From the NCBI GenBank assembly GCA_000708835.1, contig DF237108.1, positions 1-64,000 of the forward strand: DNA of 64,000 nt. Reading direction: 5' to 3'. The DNA comes from Klebsormidium nitens. Taxonomy: Eukaryota > Streptophyta > Klebsormidiophyceae > Klebsormidiales > Klebsormidiaceae. Of this stretch, positions 1-12,645 are shown in pieces (position 1 is the stretch's first letter; every line of letters starts with the position of its first letter). The notes beneath the pieces are model-generated. The model worked only from the letters and a program-made list of their open reading frames with translations. It had not been told where the DNA came from and made no database searches. The translations under genes were made by a program, and so were the position numbers.

Positions 1-664
1 CGCAGTCTGCTTGAATTCTCCGTGCTTCTTGAAATTCTTCAAGTTCAACTTGCAAGTTGCAGGCTGAGGCAGCCTTTCCTGAGGAAGTTTTGGGAAGCTC
101 CATATGGCACCCCATGCTACCGTAGCCTGTTCAATTGCGCCTCTTTCCACGGCACCTTTGCTCTATTTGCCATACAGGATGGTCTTCTTGAAGCTGATCT
201 GGTAGCCTATAATCAGCTGCGAATGGCAGCCTTGGAGCGCTGAATTGGCGCATTTCTGTTGTTGCTGGGGACTCAAAATTCTTGAAAAGCCACCATGCAG
301 GTTCTCATGAAAGTGCTCCTCATAGGGTTTTCCTCGCTGCCGCTCTTTGCGGCTCTGTGCTGGTTGCTGACTCTAGGGTGCAGGCTGGCAGTTTTCGGGC
401 CTTGTGGACCTTGGAGCTTTGAGAATCACCAGCTAACCTTAGCAAAGAGCTGGTTCGATATAAGGTCTCCCTGGGAACCCTAGCCATAGCCAGAGGTTTT
501 CAGCGGGTCAGTGCAACCACTAGTCTTTCAATCAGGCCGTAAGCTCCTGCATTGGAGAACCCTACATTTTCTAGAACCCTTCGTTAGCTTTCCCAGCTTT
601 TTGGTCCTTGTTGTACAATACACGTAAGCTGGTAGATGTGTACATGTTGTAAACAGTGAAGCAA
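1..664. other. Left-edge stretch, no gene assigned
   Basis: Short open frames occur here (for example around 22-243 and 295-483 on the plus strand) but none has a recognisable domain, and no splice sites join them convincingly to the downstream kinase gene. The part next to 665 is probably the promoter and 5' untranslated region of the kinase. No clear TATA box was seen. Confidence 0.4.
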
Positions 665-3600
665 ATGAACGCTGATGTACGGGAGGGCTGGGAGGACCGG
701 TTCGTTGATTCAGCCTATCCAACAGAAATGGACAATTGGCCGCCAGTTTCAGAAGCAGTAGAAAGGAGCCCCCCTTCTCAAAGCTCAGTGTTTGAGGAGA
801 AGCTGTCCTGCAGAGCTGAGACCACACCCTTAAAAGAGCCATTGCACACAAGCGACTCCCAAATGAGTGATGATGGCCCAAGCAGACCTAGAATTGGCGA
901 ATTGCATGCAGAGAAGCCTTACGAGGGTCTGACAGAGCAGTCTGGGAGGCAGAAGGCATCATTGGCGGTGCCTTGGGTGCCCGAAACGGCGCTTGATTGC
1001 GGAGTTTCTAGTGAATCTAGTTCGCTTGACATAGCATTTATTGACAGCCAGGGTCCTGGGCTCAATGTGGATCTAGACTGGGAGGCATGTTGCGACGACT
1101 CAGACGAGGGCGAGAGCGAGCGAGGGGATGCGCAGCGTCTCTTCAGGAGAGTGGGGCCAGGGGTCGAGGATGACATCACTGCTGGGTGTGGTCATCAGAA
1201 TGTGGAGGACAGGTGGTTTGGGGGAGGCATTGCGAATGGTGCAAATGGGGGTTTGGAGGACAGCTTGGAAGAAGGGGGGGAGGGGGAGGGTGCATTCGAA
1301 AGTGGCTGCTCAGGGAGAGTCGTGCATAAGAGCCAAAGGGACGTGCATAAGAGCGTGGACATAAGAGACGCCGACTGGTGGCGAGACGTCCCGATCGACT
1401 TGTCCGACTGGCCCGACAGTCAGCGGTACGCGTGTCACGAAAAGTACGAGGTTTCGGAGCGGATCGGCGAGGGGACGTTCGGCGCCGTGTACAAGGCAAA
1501 GCGGAAAGAAGATGGGGCGATTGTGGCGCTCAAAAAGTGCTTCAAGCGGAGGCTGGTTATGGGCCAAGTTGAGAACTTGATGAGGGAGGTGCATGCCCTG
1601 GAACGAGTGGACCACCCTAATGTGGTGAGTAAAGAGTTTTGGGTTGGGTTTCAATGTGGGTTTGGGATTTTGAGCAGAACCACAGCCCGTTCAAGCGCCC
1701 TAATGGCTGGTACTGGATGCACTCAACTTAGATGTTGGCTGGTCATGACGTTTCTTGTGTTTGAGAATTGGTGGACAATCCAAGCACGCTGAGAACTTGG
1801 GTGGACTTTTCAACCTCTATCATGGGGTTGATTTGAGGTTCCTGCAATGCGTGTTTAGACTCTGCTTTCTCTGAAGCTTGTCAGGGCCGATCTGAGCCTC
1901 GCCGTTCTTTGGAATAGCGTACGAAGACAAGTTTTGGGCAGCTTTTGGAGCTTTCCTGATCATACGGACGTGCTCTTTAGGGGGCTGCTTCCATTTCAGT
2001 AGATAGTTTACGCAGGCTGGCGGAAAGCTTTCGCATCAAGGTCTGTGTTTTGAAAGCAAGCTGAAAGCTCCCACGCCTAGAAGCGCAACACTTTGCATCA
2101 ACCCACTGCACTGCCCGGCCTCCATTGATTCTAAAGTTCGACCTGCTGCTGACATAAGAAACTTTTGCATCGTTTGTCCTGCAAAAACAGCAACATCAAG
2201 ATGTGATTCCCTCCATCTTCGTGCCTGGAAAGCCAGCCGTACAGACCACGCTGAAAAGCCAAGTACACGACGTTCAGACTCGCCTTTTATACGCCAGGCA
2301 AAGGAACAGTTGCGTATGCTCTTCTCTGACAGGTGAAATTGTTGGACCACTACAAGATGGGCTCAGCGCTCATCCTCATCTTCGAGTTCTGCCCCGCGGA
2401 CCTTGCCCAACTGCTGCGCAACTCGGAAGCGCCCTTAGACGAGGCCGCCGTCAAAGGCTGGTTCATCCAGCTCCTGAGAGGCATCGCGGCATGCCATTCT
2501 GCAGGGATTATGCACAGAGTGAGCCTCAGCGCTTTCTCCTTTCCATATCGAATGACTGTGTTTCTAGGATTCAGGTGTAGGGTGTTTAAGCTTAAAAAGA
2601 AACGCACGACTTTGCTGTGTTTACCTGTCAGCAAGTATGTAGCCCGTCTCTGTCGCCATTTTTCCTGGAAGAGCGGTCATCTGCCTAGCAAGTCTTTCGT
2701 TCTTTAGACTAGTTTTCGTTTTCAATGGTAACAAGGGCAATCGTGTCGATCAGTCTCTCTGGCGGCGCTCGTTTGATCAAGTGAACGGGGATTCATTGAT
2801 TATGAGTCGGAGCAAGTGCGTTGACCTCTTAAGGTTATGGTTTAGTTTCTGGCTTCCTTTTGGGTTCTGAAAGATGTGAAACTATCTGCCTTCCTGACGC
2901 CTCAACTGAACACTAAGGTCGATGTATGCGGGCAATTTTTCAGTCGCATGCAAAACGATTTTCAAAATCGCGCTTTTTCGTATCGGCTTATCATTGTTAC
3001 GACTCTTTCTGGCGTCACAAAGCTTCTCCTTATATTCGCCGGATCTGAAACCGGCCAACCTCTTAGTTGTGCCGTCGACGATTCTCCAAACACTCTCCGT
3101 TGGTCGTCCCCCCACTGCAGTTTCTTTCTCACCTTTTGCAGAACCTGAAGCGGGCCATTTGTGTAATTACCTTTCACGAAACTTTCACGGTTTGTATGCT
3201 CGTCTTTAGCCGTTCATTGTTGCCGACTATCTTCTTCCCGGCAGTGTCTGAAAGTCACCGACCTTCTGAAGGCCTTCAACGGGAGACACCAAGTCTCCGA
3301 TGCTTTTTTTTCCGACCGTTCACCGTGCAGATCCGGGTTTCTCAGTTCTTGCAGGACTTGAAGCCGGCCAAGCTTTTGATCGCCTCCGACGGAGCTTTAA
3401 GGTCGCCAAGTTTGGTCGGCCCGTACAGTTTTTCTGACGTTCGTAGTTGTGAAGTTGCTCTCTTTTATGCAGGATCTGAATGCGGCTAACCTTTCAATCG
3501 CATGCAACACGACTCGAAGGAGAATAGCACTCTCCTTTCTTCTGGCCATTCGCTCCACAACTGTCTGTCTGAACGTTGCAGGACCTGAGGCCAACAAACC

Positions 3601-6600
3601 TTCTGCTTGCCTCCGACGGAACCCCCAAGGTCCATACACTCCTATTTGGGCGTTGCAAGTCTTCTGCTTACGTTCACAGGATCTAAAATCGGCCGACCTT
3701 TTGATTACCTTCACTCCGTGACAAGATCATCTCGATTGTGGCAGGACCTGAAGCCGGCCAATCTTCTGATTGCTTCCGACGGAACGCTCAAGGTCGCCGA
3801 TTTCGGATTGGCCCGTGAGTACGTGGCAGACGACGATCGGCTCTACACGCACACCGTCGCCACCCGGTAAGCCGCTGAGCCGCTGATGTCTCTCCAAATC
3901 CGCTGACGTCATGCTGGCCGCATCTGGCCGCCTTTTCTTCTCAAGTTCCACATTGACCACCAGTACCCTGCCCCTTCTACAAGCTTTAACTTCAGACATT
4001 ACCCCCGTCCTGGAAGCGGAGCATCCGGGATCCCCAAGAGATTACCCTCCCAGAATTCGACGGAAGTTGACCCGAAAGTCGACCCCTGAAGCGTGTCTCC
4101 CCGACCCCCAGAATTATTGAGCTGAAGCCGGTGGCCGCATGCTAGCTTGCGACCCTTTCCCAATCCACCGAATTCCGGAAATTCGAACTCCTCGATTTTC
4201 CTCCTTTTGACTGCCGTTACCATCAGAAAATCTTGAGAGGGACTCGATTGACATTTTTCTAAGATGCCTTCCAACTCTTGACCTCACCTTAAGTCTTTTT
4301 CAAACCCACCAGAAGTCTAGCAGTTTGCTCTTCCTCGATTCTCCTCTATGGACTTGACTGCTGCTAAGACTTCAACTCAAAGAATCCTTGAGAAGGATTC
4401 AAGTTCGTATCTTGCTCAGGTGTCCCAAAAGTCTTCAACATTCTGCCAGTTGGAACCGCGCCCTGGAGCTTCTTTCCTGGGATGCCGCTGGTGAATCTTG
4501 ACCTCACCCCCAACCATTTCCCAAACCTATCAGAGTCCGGCAGGTCGTACCCGCTACGAAATGCATGACACCCTGGAAAGCAGAACGCGTGTCGTTCTTT
4601 CCCAGATCAAACTGTTCCAGTCTTCCATCTCCAATGATACCCTCTAGGTCGTACTGCGCCTCGGAGCGTCTTTAAGGCTCCTGCCGTCACAGTGGCTACC
4701 ATAACCCCATTCCCGAACCCATCTGCATTCAGGCAATTTCATGAGATCTCTCTACAGTTTGCATGCGGCTACAACGTCAACCTTTCAAGTCCATAAAAGA
4801 GGCGTAATGCTTATCCTCTTCCAGAATATTTTAAACCCGTACTGCTTTGCAGGTGGTACCGCGCCCCCGAGCTTCTTTACGGCGCCTGCCGCTACGGCCC
4901 CGCCGTCGACATGTGGGCCGCTGGATGCATCTTCGCAGAGCTGCTCACCGGCAAACCCCTTTTTCCCGGGGACCACGACATCGACCAGCTGAACCGCGTG
5001 ATCCGCACGCTCGGGACGGCAGATGATGCCACGTGGCCCGGCGTCAGCGCGCTCCCCGACTACGGAAAGATCCTCTTTGCGCCCTGCGAGAGGGTGTCGT
5101 GGCCGGGGCTGGTCCCGGGGGGATCCCCCGGCGCGATTGAGTTGCTGGACGGGCTGATACGGTGAGGGTTCATTTTCTGATCCTCTTGGTGGGCGGGGGT
5201 ACGCAGAACTGTTTAGGGAAACTTTCTCTAGGTTCATTTGTGGGTGGAACTGCGGAACTAGTTTGGGGGTCTGTTTCTGGGATTCTTGTGAGCGAGCATG
5301 CGGAACTGGTGATGGGGGTTTCTTACTGTCGTCTTTCTGCAGCGAAGAGAAAGTGAAGGTGCTGCTGGAGAAAAGCAAAGCTAATGCCTTTCTAGTCTCT
5401 TTTGTGGTAGCAATATGAGCCACATTTAAGCGGAGCGCTCCTTGACATCCATCGTATTGGTGAGGAGGCAAGCTTCATCTGGGGGTCTCGTACATTTTTG
5501 GGGGTCAAACGATAGGCATGTTCTGCGCATCTGTTGTGCTCAGGCTGTCATGTGACACAGCGGATCGTGCCCTTTTGTAGCGCGTTTTGAGACCTGTGTT
5601 CGCTTCATAGCCCCACATTCTTCAAGGAGAACGCTCGTGAAAGTGCAAACTCACAAAGTAGCGTGTTGGTCGGATCGAAACTCCAGAGCAGCATGCTCAC
5701 TTTCCGTCTTCGCTTAATCGAGAAGGCATCACTGTCCTTGTGTTGTCTTCCAGGACACGAGCGCTTTTCGGTCGTTTGAGATCCTGATATTGTACAGATG
5801 AAGCAGGCCTAGTGATTTCTGAACCCCATTCTTACTCTCTGAGTAACTAACAATGCTCACAATCACGACCCTCCCAAGTCGCTGCGGAGGGGAGCGGTTG
5901 ACGAGAGGCGATGTTGGCTGGGCGGTTCGTCTCTCCCTGTCGAGCGATCAAAGAGAGCGGCGAACGCTTGGCCACATTCGTGCTGTACAAATTTCTGTGT
6001 TGAAACGTCATTAGACGGCTCATGTAACCTCCGGAGTCTGCCTCGAGCGGCCGACTTAGCCCCATCAGCAGTGCATTGGTCGCCTCCAGCGACCGACTTA
6101 GCCCCATCAGCAGTGCATTGGTCGCCGGAACGTTCTTGTCCTCAAAAAGACCAGCATCCTGGCAAGTGTCATCTTCGCTTTCCTTGGCTGGCTCCTGAAA
6201 CGGCCCTCATCCTAGTTACAGGTATGATCCTGCGATTACCTTGGCTGGTATCTGAAAAGGCCCCCATTCTACTTACAGGTATGATCCTGCGAGTCGCTTG
6301 ACGGCACGGGAGGCGCTCGAGCACCGTTACTTCAAGGAAGACCCGCTGCCGCTCTCTCCTGCGGACTTAACGGTGAGTTCGAAAAGCCGAGGAGAAGTGC
6401 AAAGAAGCGAAGCGGAGATCGAGTCCAGTGGCTAATGAAGTCGAAGTAATCCTGTTGGAGAGTTGCTGCCTCATTTTGGTTAGAAAATGACTTACGGCTG
6501 AAGTTGACTACTTCCTTGGATGATAAGTTTGTCTTGTGTGTTAGCGGCTTGGGGCTTCGTTCGACAGACCCTGCAACTCGAATCCCTCGCAATCAACGTT

Positions 6601-7484
6601 TTCAGTGTTTGATGTAGCTCTCAGACGGTCTAACAAATCCATTCCCTCGCGGATGACAAGTCAGCAAGCAACCAAACTCTCAACTAGAGAGAGATAATCA
6701 CGGAGCTCCTGAATCACAGGCGGTAGAAGAGCCGTAAGATTTTTCTGAGAATTCGAAGACGGCCTGCGCAGCTTTTGGGTGAGGTCGTTTTGTGGCGGGT
6801 CAGATCCGAGCCTTTCTGGCCGTTTCGATTGATCTTGCCTACGAACACGTTGCAAGAGTTACGGTTTTCACTCCAACCTGCTACAAGCCCGAGCAGTGTT
6901 GGCATGGTCAGCAAGGCGGTCCAAAGCCGCACACTTCGTTTCCTTCTTTTTTTGTGTCTGCCTGTGGGTCGTCCCGCATTATGAGGCATGTCAACGAGGG
7001 CACCTTTCTTAGTACGTCCTGGAAGCAAGTGGATCTACTCCAGATCGTTCAACTTTCTTCTGTTGACCCTCTGATGTCTCTTTACCTGCCAAAGCTCTGT
7101 ACAAGAAGGGGAGGAGACTCTGAGAACGGGAACTAACGAGCCTCTATAAGCCCCTCCGAACGTTTCTGACATTCAGAAAGATCGAGGCCGCCTGACCCGC
7201 TCGACCACGAGGACACCCCTGTCCTATTCTGAAGAGTCATGTTTTTCGATTTTGGGCACAACGATGAATGCCATCCTGTCGTCTTTAGCACGCCATAAAG
7301 CTGAATTCTGACGTTGCTCTTGGCTTCCATGAAGGTACCCCCCCCAGGGGCAAGCCCGAATACCGACGAGGACTGGGAGCTGTTTAGCCCAATCTCCCCG
7401 CCTCCTTTGTCGCCCCCTTATCTTCCAGATGAAATCCCCACGCCGCCAGCCCATGCTACTCCAGGCATTCACAATGACCCTTGA
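665..7484 (+). CDS. CDKF: CDKF/CDK20-type cyclin-dependent kinase (probable CDK-activating kinase)
   Basis: Six exons by eye: 665-1624, 2333-2518, 3745-3866, 4853-5161, 6279-6372 and 7335-7484, giving about 606 residues with all splice phases agreeing. The first roughly 260 residues are an acidic, low-complexity extension. The kinase domain follows: glycine loop GEGTFGAV, lysine in VALKK, catalytic loop [10 protein letters not shown] (split between exons 2 and 3), DFG, and activation segment THTVATRWYRAPE. The C-terminal YDPASR and [15 protein letters not shown] resemble plant CDKF;1, while the core also resembles animal CDK20. In plants CDKF phosphorylates the T-loop of other CDKs, so a CDK-activating role is inferred. 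The ATG at 665 is the first in the exon 1 frame. The introns before exons 3, 4 and 5 hold decayed copies of those exons' starts. CDK20 and CDKF are hard to separate without a tree. Confidence 0.85.
2917..3744 (+). repeat. Ladder of decayed copies of CDKF exon 3 start
   Basis: Within kinase intron 2, the acceptor and start of exon 3 (cag, then a DLKPANLL-like coding start) recur as degraded copies. Junctions lie near 3041, 3141, 3244, 3354, 3472, 3581 and 3679, before the intact acceptor at 3744. A weaker copy begins near 2917. Spacing is about 100-118 bp, then 65 bp for the last step. The copy at 3354 keeps about 75 bases of exon similarity. Most copies have frame breaks, so they look like fossils rather than extra exons. 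Confidence 0.85.
4320..4852 (+). repeat. Ladder of decayed copies of CDKF exon 4 start
   Basis: The intact exon 4 begins at 4853 after an AG acceptor and encodes the WYRAPELL region. Upstream in the same intron, degraded versions of that start follow AG dinucleotides at about 4449, 4543 and 4647, with a weaker one at 4732. Spacing is about 85-120 bp. The matching intron filler between copies is also repeated (for example near 4280, 4497 and 4695), so whole units of intron plus exon edge were duplicated. Confidence 0.75.
5201..5340 (+). repeat. Degenerate tandem repeat in CDKF intron 4
   Basis: About 60-base units recur three times just after exon 4, each with a gcggaact-like word followed by a G-rich run and a T-rich stretch. 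No coding similarity was seen. Confidence 0.5.
6020..6278 (+). repeat. Two tandem arrays before CDKF exon 5, one an exon-start echo
   Basis: A unit of about 41 bp is duplicated almost exactly around 6055-6125. Next to it, units of about 56 bp carry the acceptor and first bases of exon 5. The word acaggtatgatcctgcga is identical at the decoy junction (6221) and the real one (6278), and a weaker third copy sits near 6166. The decoy acceptor is recent enough to be usable by the splicing machinery. Confidence 0.8.
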
Positions 7485-10177
7485 ATTTATCTTGCGGATT
7501 CTGGCTGGTTCCGGTGGTCAAATTAATAGCATGCCGGAACCTACGTCTACTAATGCCTAAGAGCGTTATCATAGATCACTTACGTAAGTTTATGAAGGGT
7601 CTTCTGAGAAGAACGGTTGTTTGGACGAGGAGACTACAAACCCAGAAGCTACATTTCGAAGTTGATTGTTCAATAGTTATACTTCCTGCAAAAGTGGCGG
7701 CCAAGCCATTGACCCATGCTGTGGTCGGATGAAGCGCAGTCGCTTGCCTAAGTGCCGACTCTTAGCAAGGTTTCACTTCAATGTACATGTGACAAAAGCA
7801 GTCAATGAGAGTCATGATAATCATAAGGGAGCCGGGAATGGTACAAATGACATTGAATGAGAAGTTGCCTGCAGGACGACCGTGGGCTGGTCGTGGCGGC
7901 CCTGCTGCAATTCATGTGCTCGTGACCAGGCGGACGCGACTTTATATGCAATTTTCAATTCAACATGTCACTGTGCAATCTGAGCCGGTTCCGAATTGAC
8001 GTACGAAAATACACAGTTATAGCTACACGGTCAACATATTGATCAGCAACTTACTATGCATGTTTGAAATCTATACTACCTATGATGTCGGTTTCGATCA
8101 TAGCAATTGAACTCATGCATGCCATGGCCAGTAGGTCGCCATGAATCCAATTGTTGGCCTAGGGTACGTGGACTAGACATCGTGCATCGACTCATCCGTG
8201 ATCGATGCGCGCAGGCGGCCTGATTATGTAGCTAGATCTGATTGAATTAAGTCTTGTGCATCAAGCAGGATCGAGCACTGCATAATGGAGAGCTGTGCAT
8301 AGCGGATGCGTCGACATCGGTCATACTTGACTGAATGCGAGCCAATGGAAGATCGTGCACTCTAGCTAGCTTCGAAAGGCCCAGATCACGAGGAGCCCTC
8401 AGTCGATGGTCCCCCGATGGTCATGCATGGCCATGCTACGGACACTGGGCAAAAAGGTGTAGATTTTTCAACTGCTCAAGGATACATTTAATCATAGACT
8501 CAACGTGATGGCACGGTTCGTGTCGTACGGTTCAACGTGCCACAGGCTTGGAAGCATGGCCGTTCTCAGTGTGTGGCGTTGTACAATACTCTTCAACTCT
8601 CTGTTCTGGTGCAAGCGGGCCCGTCGAAGAAGCTATTATGACCGCGACATTGTCACTCAACGATTCCTAACAAACGTCCCCCCCACGTCCCCTACAGCCT
8701 GCACTGTCAGATACCAAACTTGAAACGAAAAGCGAATAGCCTCCGACGGCAAGATTACAAGCTTTGCGCAGGCCCGGAGCCTCTATGATGTTTCTGTTGA
8801 TCTATCCACGCATCCACGCACCATGAGTTCTTTCCCTTTGCATTGAGGGCCCCGCTTCCGCTGTCAATCAATCAATCAACATTCCACATTGATCGGAAGT
8901 AACCGCTGTAAATCAACCGACTTTTTGCATGATCCAGATTAAGGGTGCTTGCATTGTTGCATGCTTCGTAATCACCTCAGAGATTCTCAGACCATTTTGA
9001 GCGGTCCCAATTTCTAAAGATTGTGGCACACGAGTGTGGGAGTATCCATCACTAAAGTCAAACCGAGGCTTTCTAGGTGCTTCCGAGGCTGACTAAGTCA
9101 GCGAGGTGAGCGACAAAAGCTCAGGAGCAAGCACAGCTTTTGAGCGAATACTCTTCTCCGAAGCACAGGCTCTTTACACTCTTAGCAGTGGGCGTCCAAT
9201 CTGTTAAACCAGCTGGCAGATTTGTTAGAACTGTTCCGATTCGTCCCGGCGGCCGGTGTTACTGTTGACTCATTTAGGGAAACCAGTTTACACACGTGCC
9301 ACCACGATCTACGCATCTCTATCAAGCTGATTTCGGACCACTCCATGAAAGGAGAGCCGAGCTGTTGCCCGTAATCTGACACACAGGCGCCGTAGTGGGC
9401 ACACATCGGACGAATTCCACACTTCTACAGATTTGCTCGGTTGGGCCCTCGCAAACCACCTTCAAGTCTATTAGAAAGATCCCCTAGCCTGTGCACTGCA
9501 TATGATGGGCAAATTGCTCCTTTTAAAACTTTCAAGTCGGAGCTTGCGAAGCGACTTAGGAACTCCTTTTACGAAGTGACTTATCGACTTATGATTTTGG
9601 CGGCGAAACTAACTTGACTCGTGGACGCACGGCGCAAGGCTCGACAGGTGGTACGAATCGAAGCCACAGGGTTTAGGACCTCCCAATGGTGCAACTAGTT
9701 GCAGAATGATCTTCTCTCAGGCAGGCCCTCGAGCACCACTCCGAAGCCTACTATCCTACTATATGACTCGACGCTATTCATACAATGTGTTGCAACAGGT
9801 TTTGTCCGATTTTGCGCATGCCAACGCAAGCTCCCTCAATAGCTACCTAACACCGCCTAGCATCGGGTCAGGTACCTACTTGTATCGTCATCGTCACGTA
9901 CCAGACTCACTGGGACCATGCGGTAGGTTCCCCGTAGAGAGATGGACTCGGTAATGGAGAGACTTCACTCAGAACGATCATCTGCAGTAGGCCCTGCATA
10001 CCCGATCCGAACAGTTTGTACTATAGGGACTCAACCTGTCAAAAAGAAAGGGTTCAACAGTCGAGGAGTGCTGTAGCAATCTAGCAACCCTTTTCGCCCG
10101 GAGGAGGCTCCATGAGAAGTCATCAGCAGATCGCCCGAAAATAAATGCAAACTCATGCACATGCGTTCAGTCGCAGC

Positions 10178-10250
10178 CTGGCAGGATTTGAACCCGCGAT
10201 CTATCGAGAGTCGATGTTCGCCGAGTCCCTCGGTCTTACCGCTAGACCAT
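10178..10250 (-). pseudogene. tRNA-like sequence, possible tRNA fossil or SINE head
   Basis: On the minus strand there is a D-arm/A-box-like segment (GGTC, loop, GACC) and, about 45 bases on, a T-arm/B-box with GGTTCAAATCC. The acceptor ends do not pair and no standard anticodon loop with T33 can be formed. It may be a decayed tRNA gene or the 5' head of a tRNA-derived SINE. Confidence 0.45.
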
Positions 10251-11126
10251 TAACCACCATCAGCTGGCAACTCTTGTGCGCCCGGGAGACGGGTGGAGTA
10301 GGTAAGTGGTTAGGGAACCTAGCTAACCGTTAGGGTGGGTTGGCCACTTGGCCAGTGCGAGCGCGTGATAATCTTGGTTAGGTGTTTTGGTTTATGTGCC
10401 CCGGTAGCTCGGAATGTTGGAACTTGGTCACACGCCCGATAAGGGCGTCACCGATTAAGGGCGTCCAAGACTCTAACCCACAGTGCCTTCTTTCCCAGCA
10501 CATATCCTCGTGTCGCCGGGAAATTGATCACGTGGGACCAGATTTAGCGACCCGAAATGCGGGCATACGGGCAAGTGGCCGCCGAGGCGTTACAACTTAC
10601 GGGTCACAATATAGCATGAAAGTGTGTCAGTTTCACATTCATTCGAGTCACTGAATCCGGTCAATTCCGTACCACGAAGCAACAATTGGATGTACTGACA
10701 ACACGTCACCGCAACACGTGCATTGTTACAGGATATATGTGGTCAGTAATAACTCGATGTTCCTCCGACTTCGATACCGTTTTTCAAACTCGCCGTTCAG
10801 GTACAAAATGGCGGACTTGGGCGACCGTGGTACCATACCCCACCCGGTGATGGGGACCGACTTGCCGTTATTCTTACAGCCGGGAGCTGAGCGGGCGGTG
10901 CCAGTCTCCCAGCACCGTCCCGACGCCGACGGCGGGCCCGGGCCCGGGACTAAGCGGCCGCTGTAGTGTTAATACTGGTCGTATGAAAAGTAGACTGGTC
11001 GCCTTGTAACGGAAACGTATCTGAGACGGTGTCACGGTCGGTGTAGAAAACGTCACGGGACTTTGACAAATCTGCGTTTGGTCATTCCTAGTTTCGACAT
11101 GTGTACTCAAATCTGTACATGACCTA

Positions 11127-11160
11127 CCAATTATGTACACGTACCAATTATGTACACATG
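11127..11160. repeat. 17-base tandem duplication
   Basis: The word ccaattatgtacacgta is followed directly by a near-identical copy differing only at its end. Nothing else is recognisable nearby. Confidence 0.6.
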
Positions 11161-12645
11161 ATTGTCAGATCTGTATTTTGATTTTCTGGACTTTTTACTG
11201 CAGAGGACGCCAACAACTCCTATTTTATACTTTACCCTCAAATGATTGTGAGTGCCTGAAGACAGCTCTCAGAGGATGGAACGCCCTCAGTGGCACTCCA
11301 CTGGTCTTCAGACACTTGTCTCTTGAACCTTCGAACCCCCTTGAACCCAAAGGGATAATAGGATAATATGTCTAGTTGCCATAATATATTTGTCTCGATT
11401 GCGCCTCATTTGCATGTTTCCTTTTCTAGTTTGCTCTCTTCTCATGGACCCGATTCCTTGAGTCAAGTGACGAATGATGATTGTAGCCGCCTTAGCGCCC
11501 CGACTATATTTATTGTAAAGCTATTCTTGCCCGAAGTCGTCAATGCAGCAGGGTAATTGACGGTATGATAGTGAGCACATGTGGATCCCATGTGGATGAA
11601 ACAGATGCTAGCAATGAACTATTGAAGTCTTTTTAATACCCACGGTCCATCGATCCCTGGCAAAAAATCATCATATATTGATCACTAGTTGGATAAAATG
11701 TTTGTCACTTTCACGTCACATTCGAAGATGATTAAAATACAAAGAAAGAACCTTCTTTTCAACACTTATCAAGAGCGTCTCAACGTCCTTCGGGGGTTTG
11801 CAAAGGTGAACCAAGATCGAATGCATGATGGCGGGTCCAAAGCATCAATATGGATATCATTCAATAATTCACAACCGGTGTAATTTGCACGTCTCATTTA
11901 TGCGAGGTCCAATGCGCGGTTGATAGTATAATAGTAGGATAGTTTTGATTTTATAACGAGGCTAAACCCTTTAACGCATGCAGCTTCAAGTTCGCAGCTA
12001 CCTACATTGAAATCAGAGAAACAACATGCTATAGTATGTGATGGGTTGGGCATTGCTGAGTGCCATGGTCCCATGGAGACCATGATGATGGAGTGCGGGC
12101 GGCTAATCGGCAGCGAGTCGAATCCGTATAGTACCATCGGTCCATGCGGCATGGGCCCATGCAAGGTAGGTGTGGTAGCCTACAGTTAGTAGGTCTTGAC
12201 TCTTGACCGCCCGGCGGCGAAGTTCGAGTCGGGGCCTCGCCCGGCCAGGCGTTCCGGGGTCCGAGTCCTCGTACGCAATTCTTCCGTACTCCCTTGCCAT
12301 CATGGTCAACGCCCGCCGAGGGTGTGGCTGGCCGATTTCTTCAGAGCCGCGCAAATTGCGGAGTTGCCTCCGTCCTCGACCGTGCGAGAACACTATGAGG
12401 TGTACCAAAAGGGTACACCTGTCTGCGAGTACACTGACCTGCACGTTTCTGAGCGTACCTTCTGAGTCCTGTCGTCGCCATGCTCTTCACACACGCACAA
12501 ACCCCCGTGTAAGCGTGCGTGTAAATATCCTCAAACGAACACCGACAACGTGAAGCAGCTGCGTCACCACAGCTTCTGCTCAGCTCTGATTGGCCAAGAC
12601 GCAGGATTGACTCCACCGGCCAATCAGCGAAAGCGTCAAACCTTC

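Noticed and set aside
22-483. Short plus-strand frames at the left edge
   Set aside because: No domain, no splice chain to the kinase, and composition unlike the real exons.
8000-8430. Possible CRISPR-like or array structure from repeated gcatgc and gatcg words
   Set aside because: The words are short palindromes without regular spacing or conserved repeat length, and the genome is eukaryotic.
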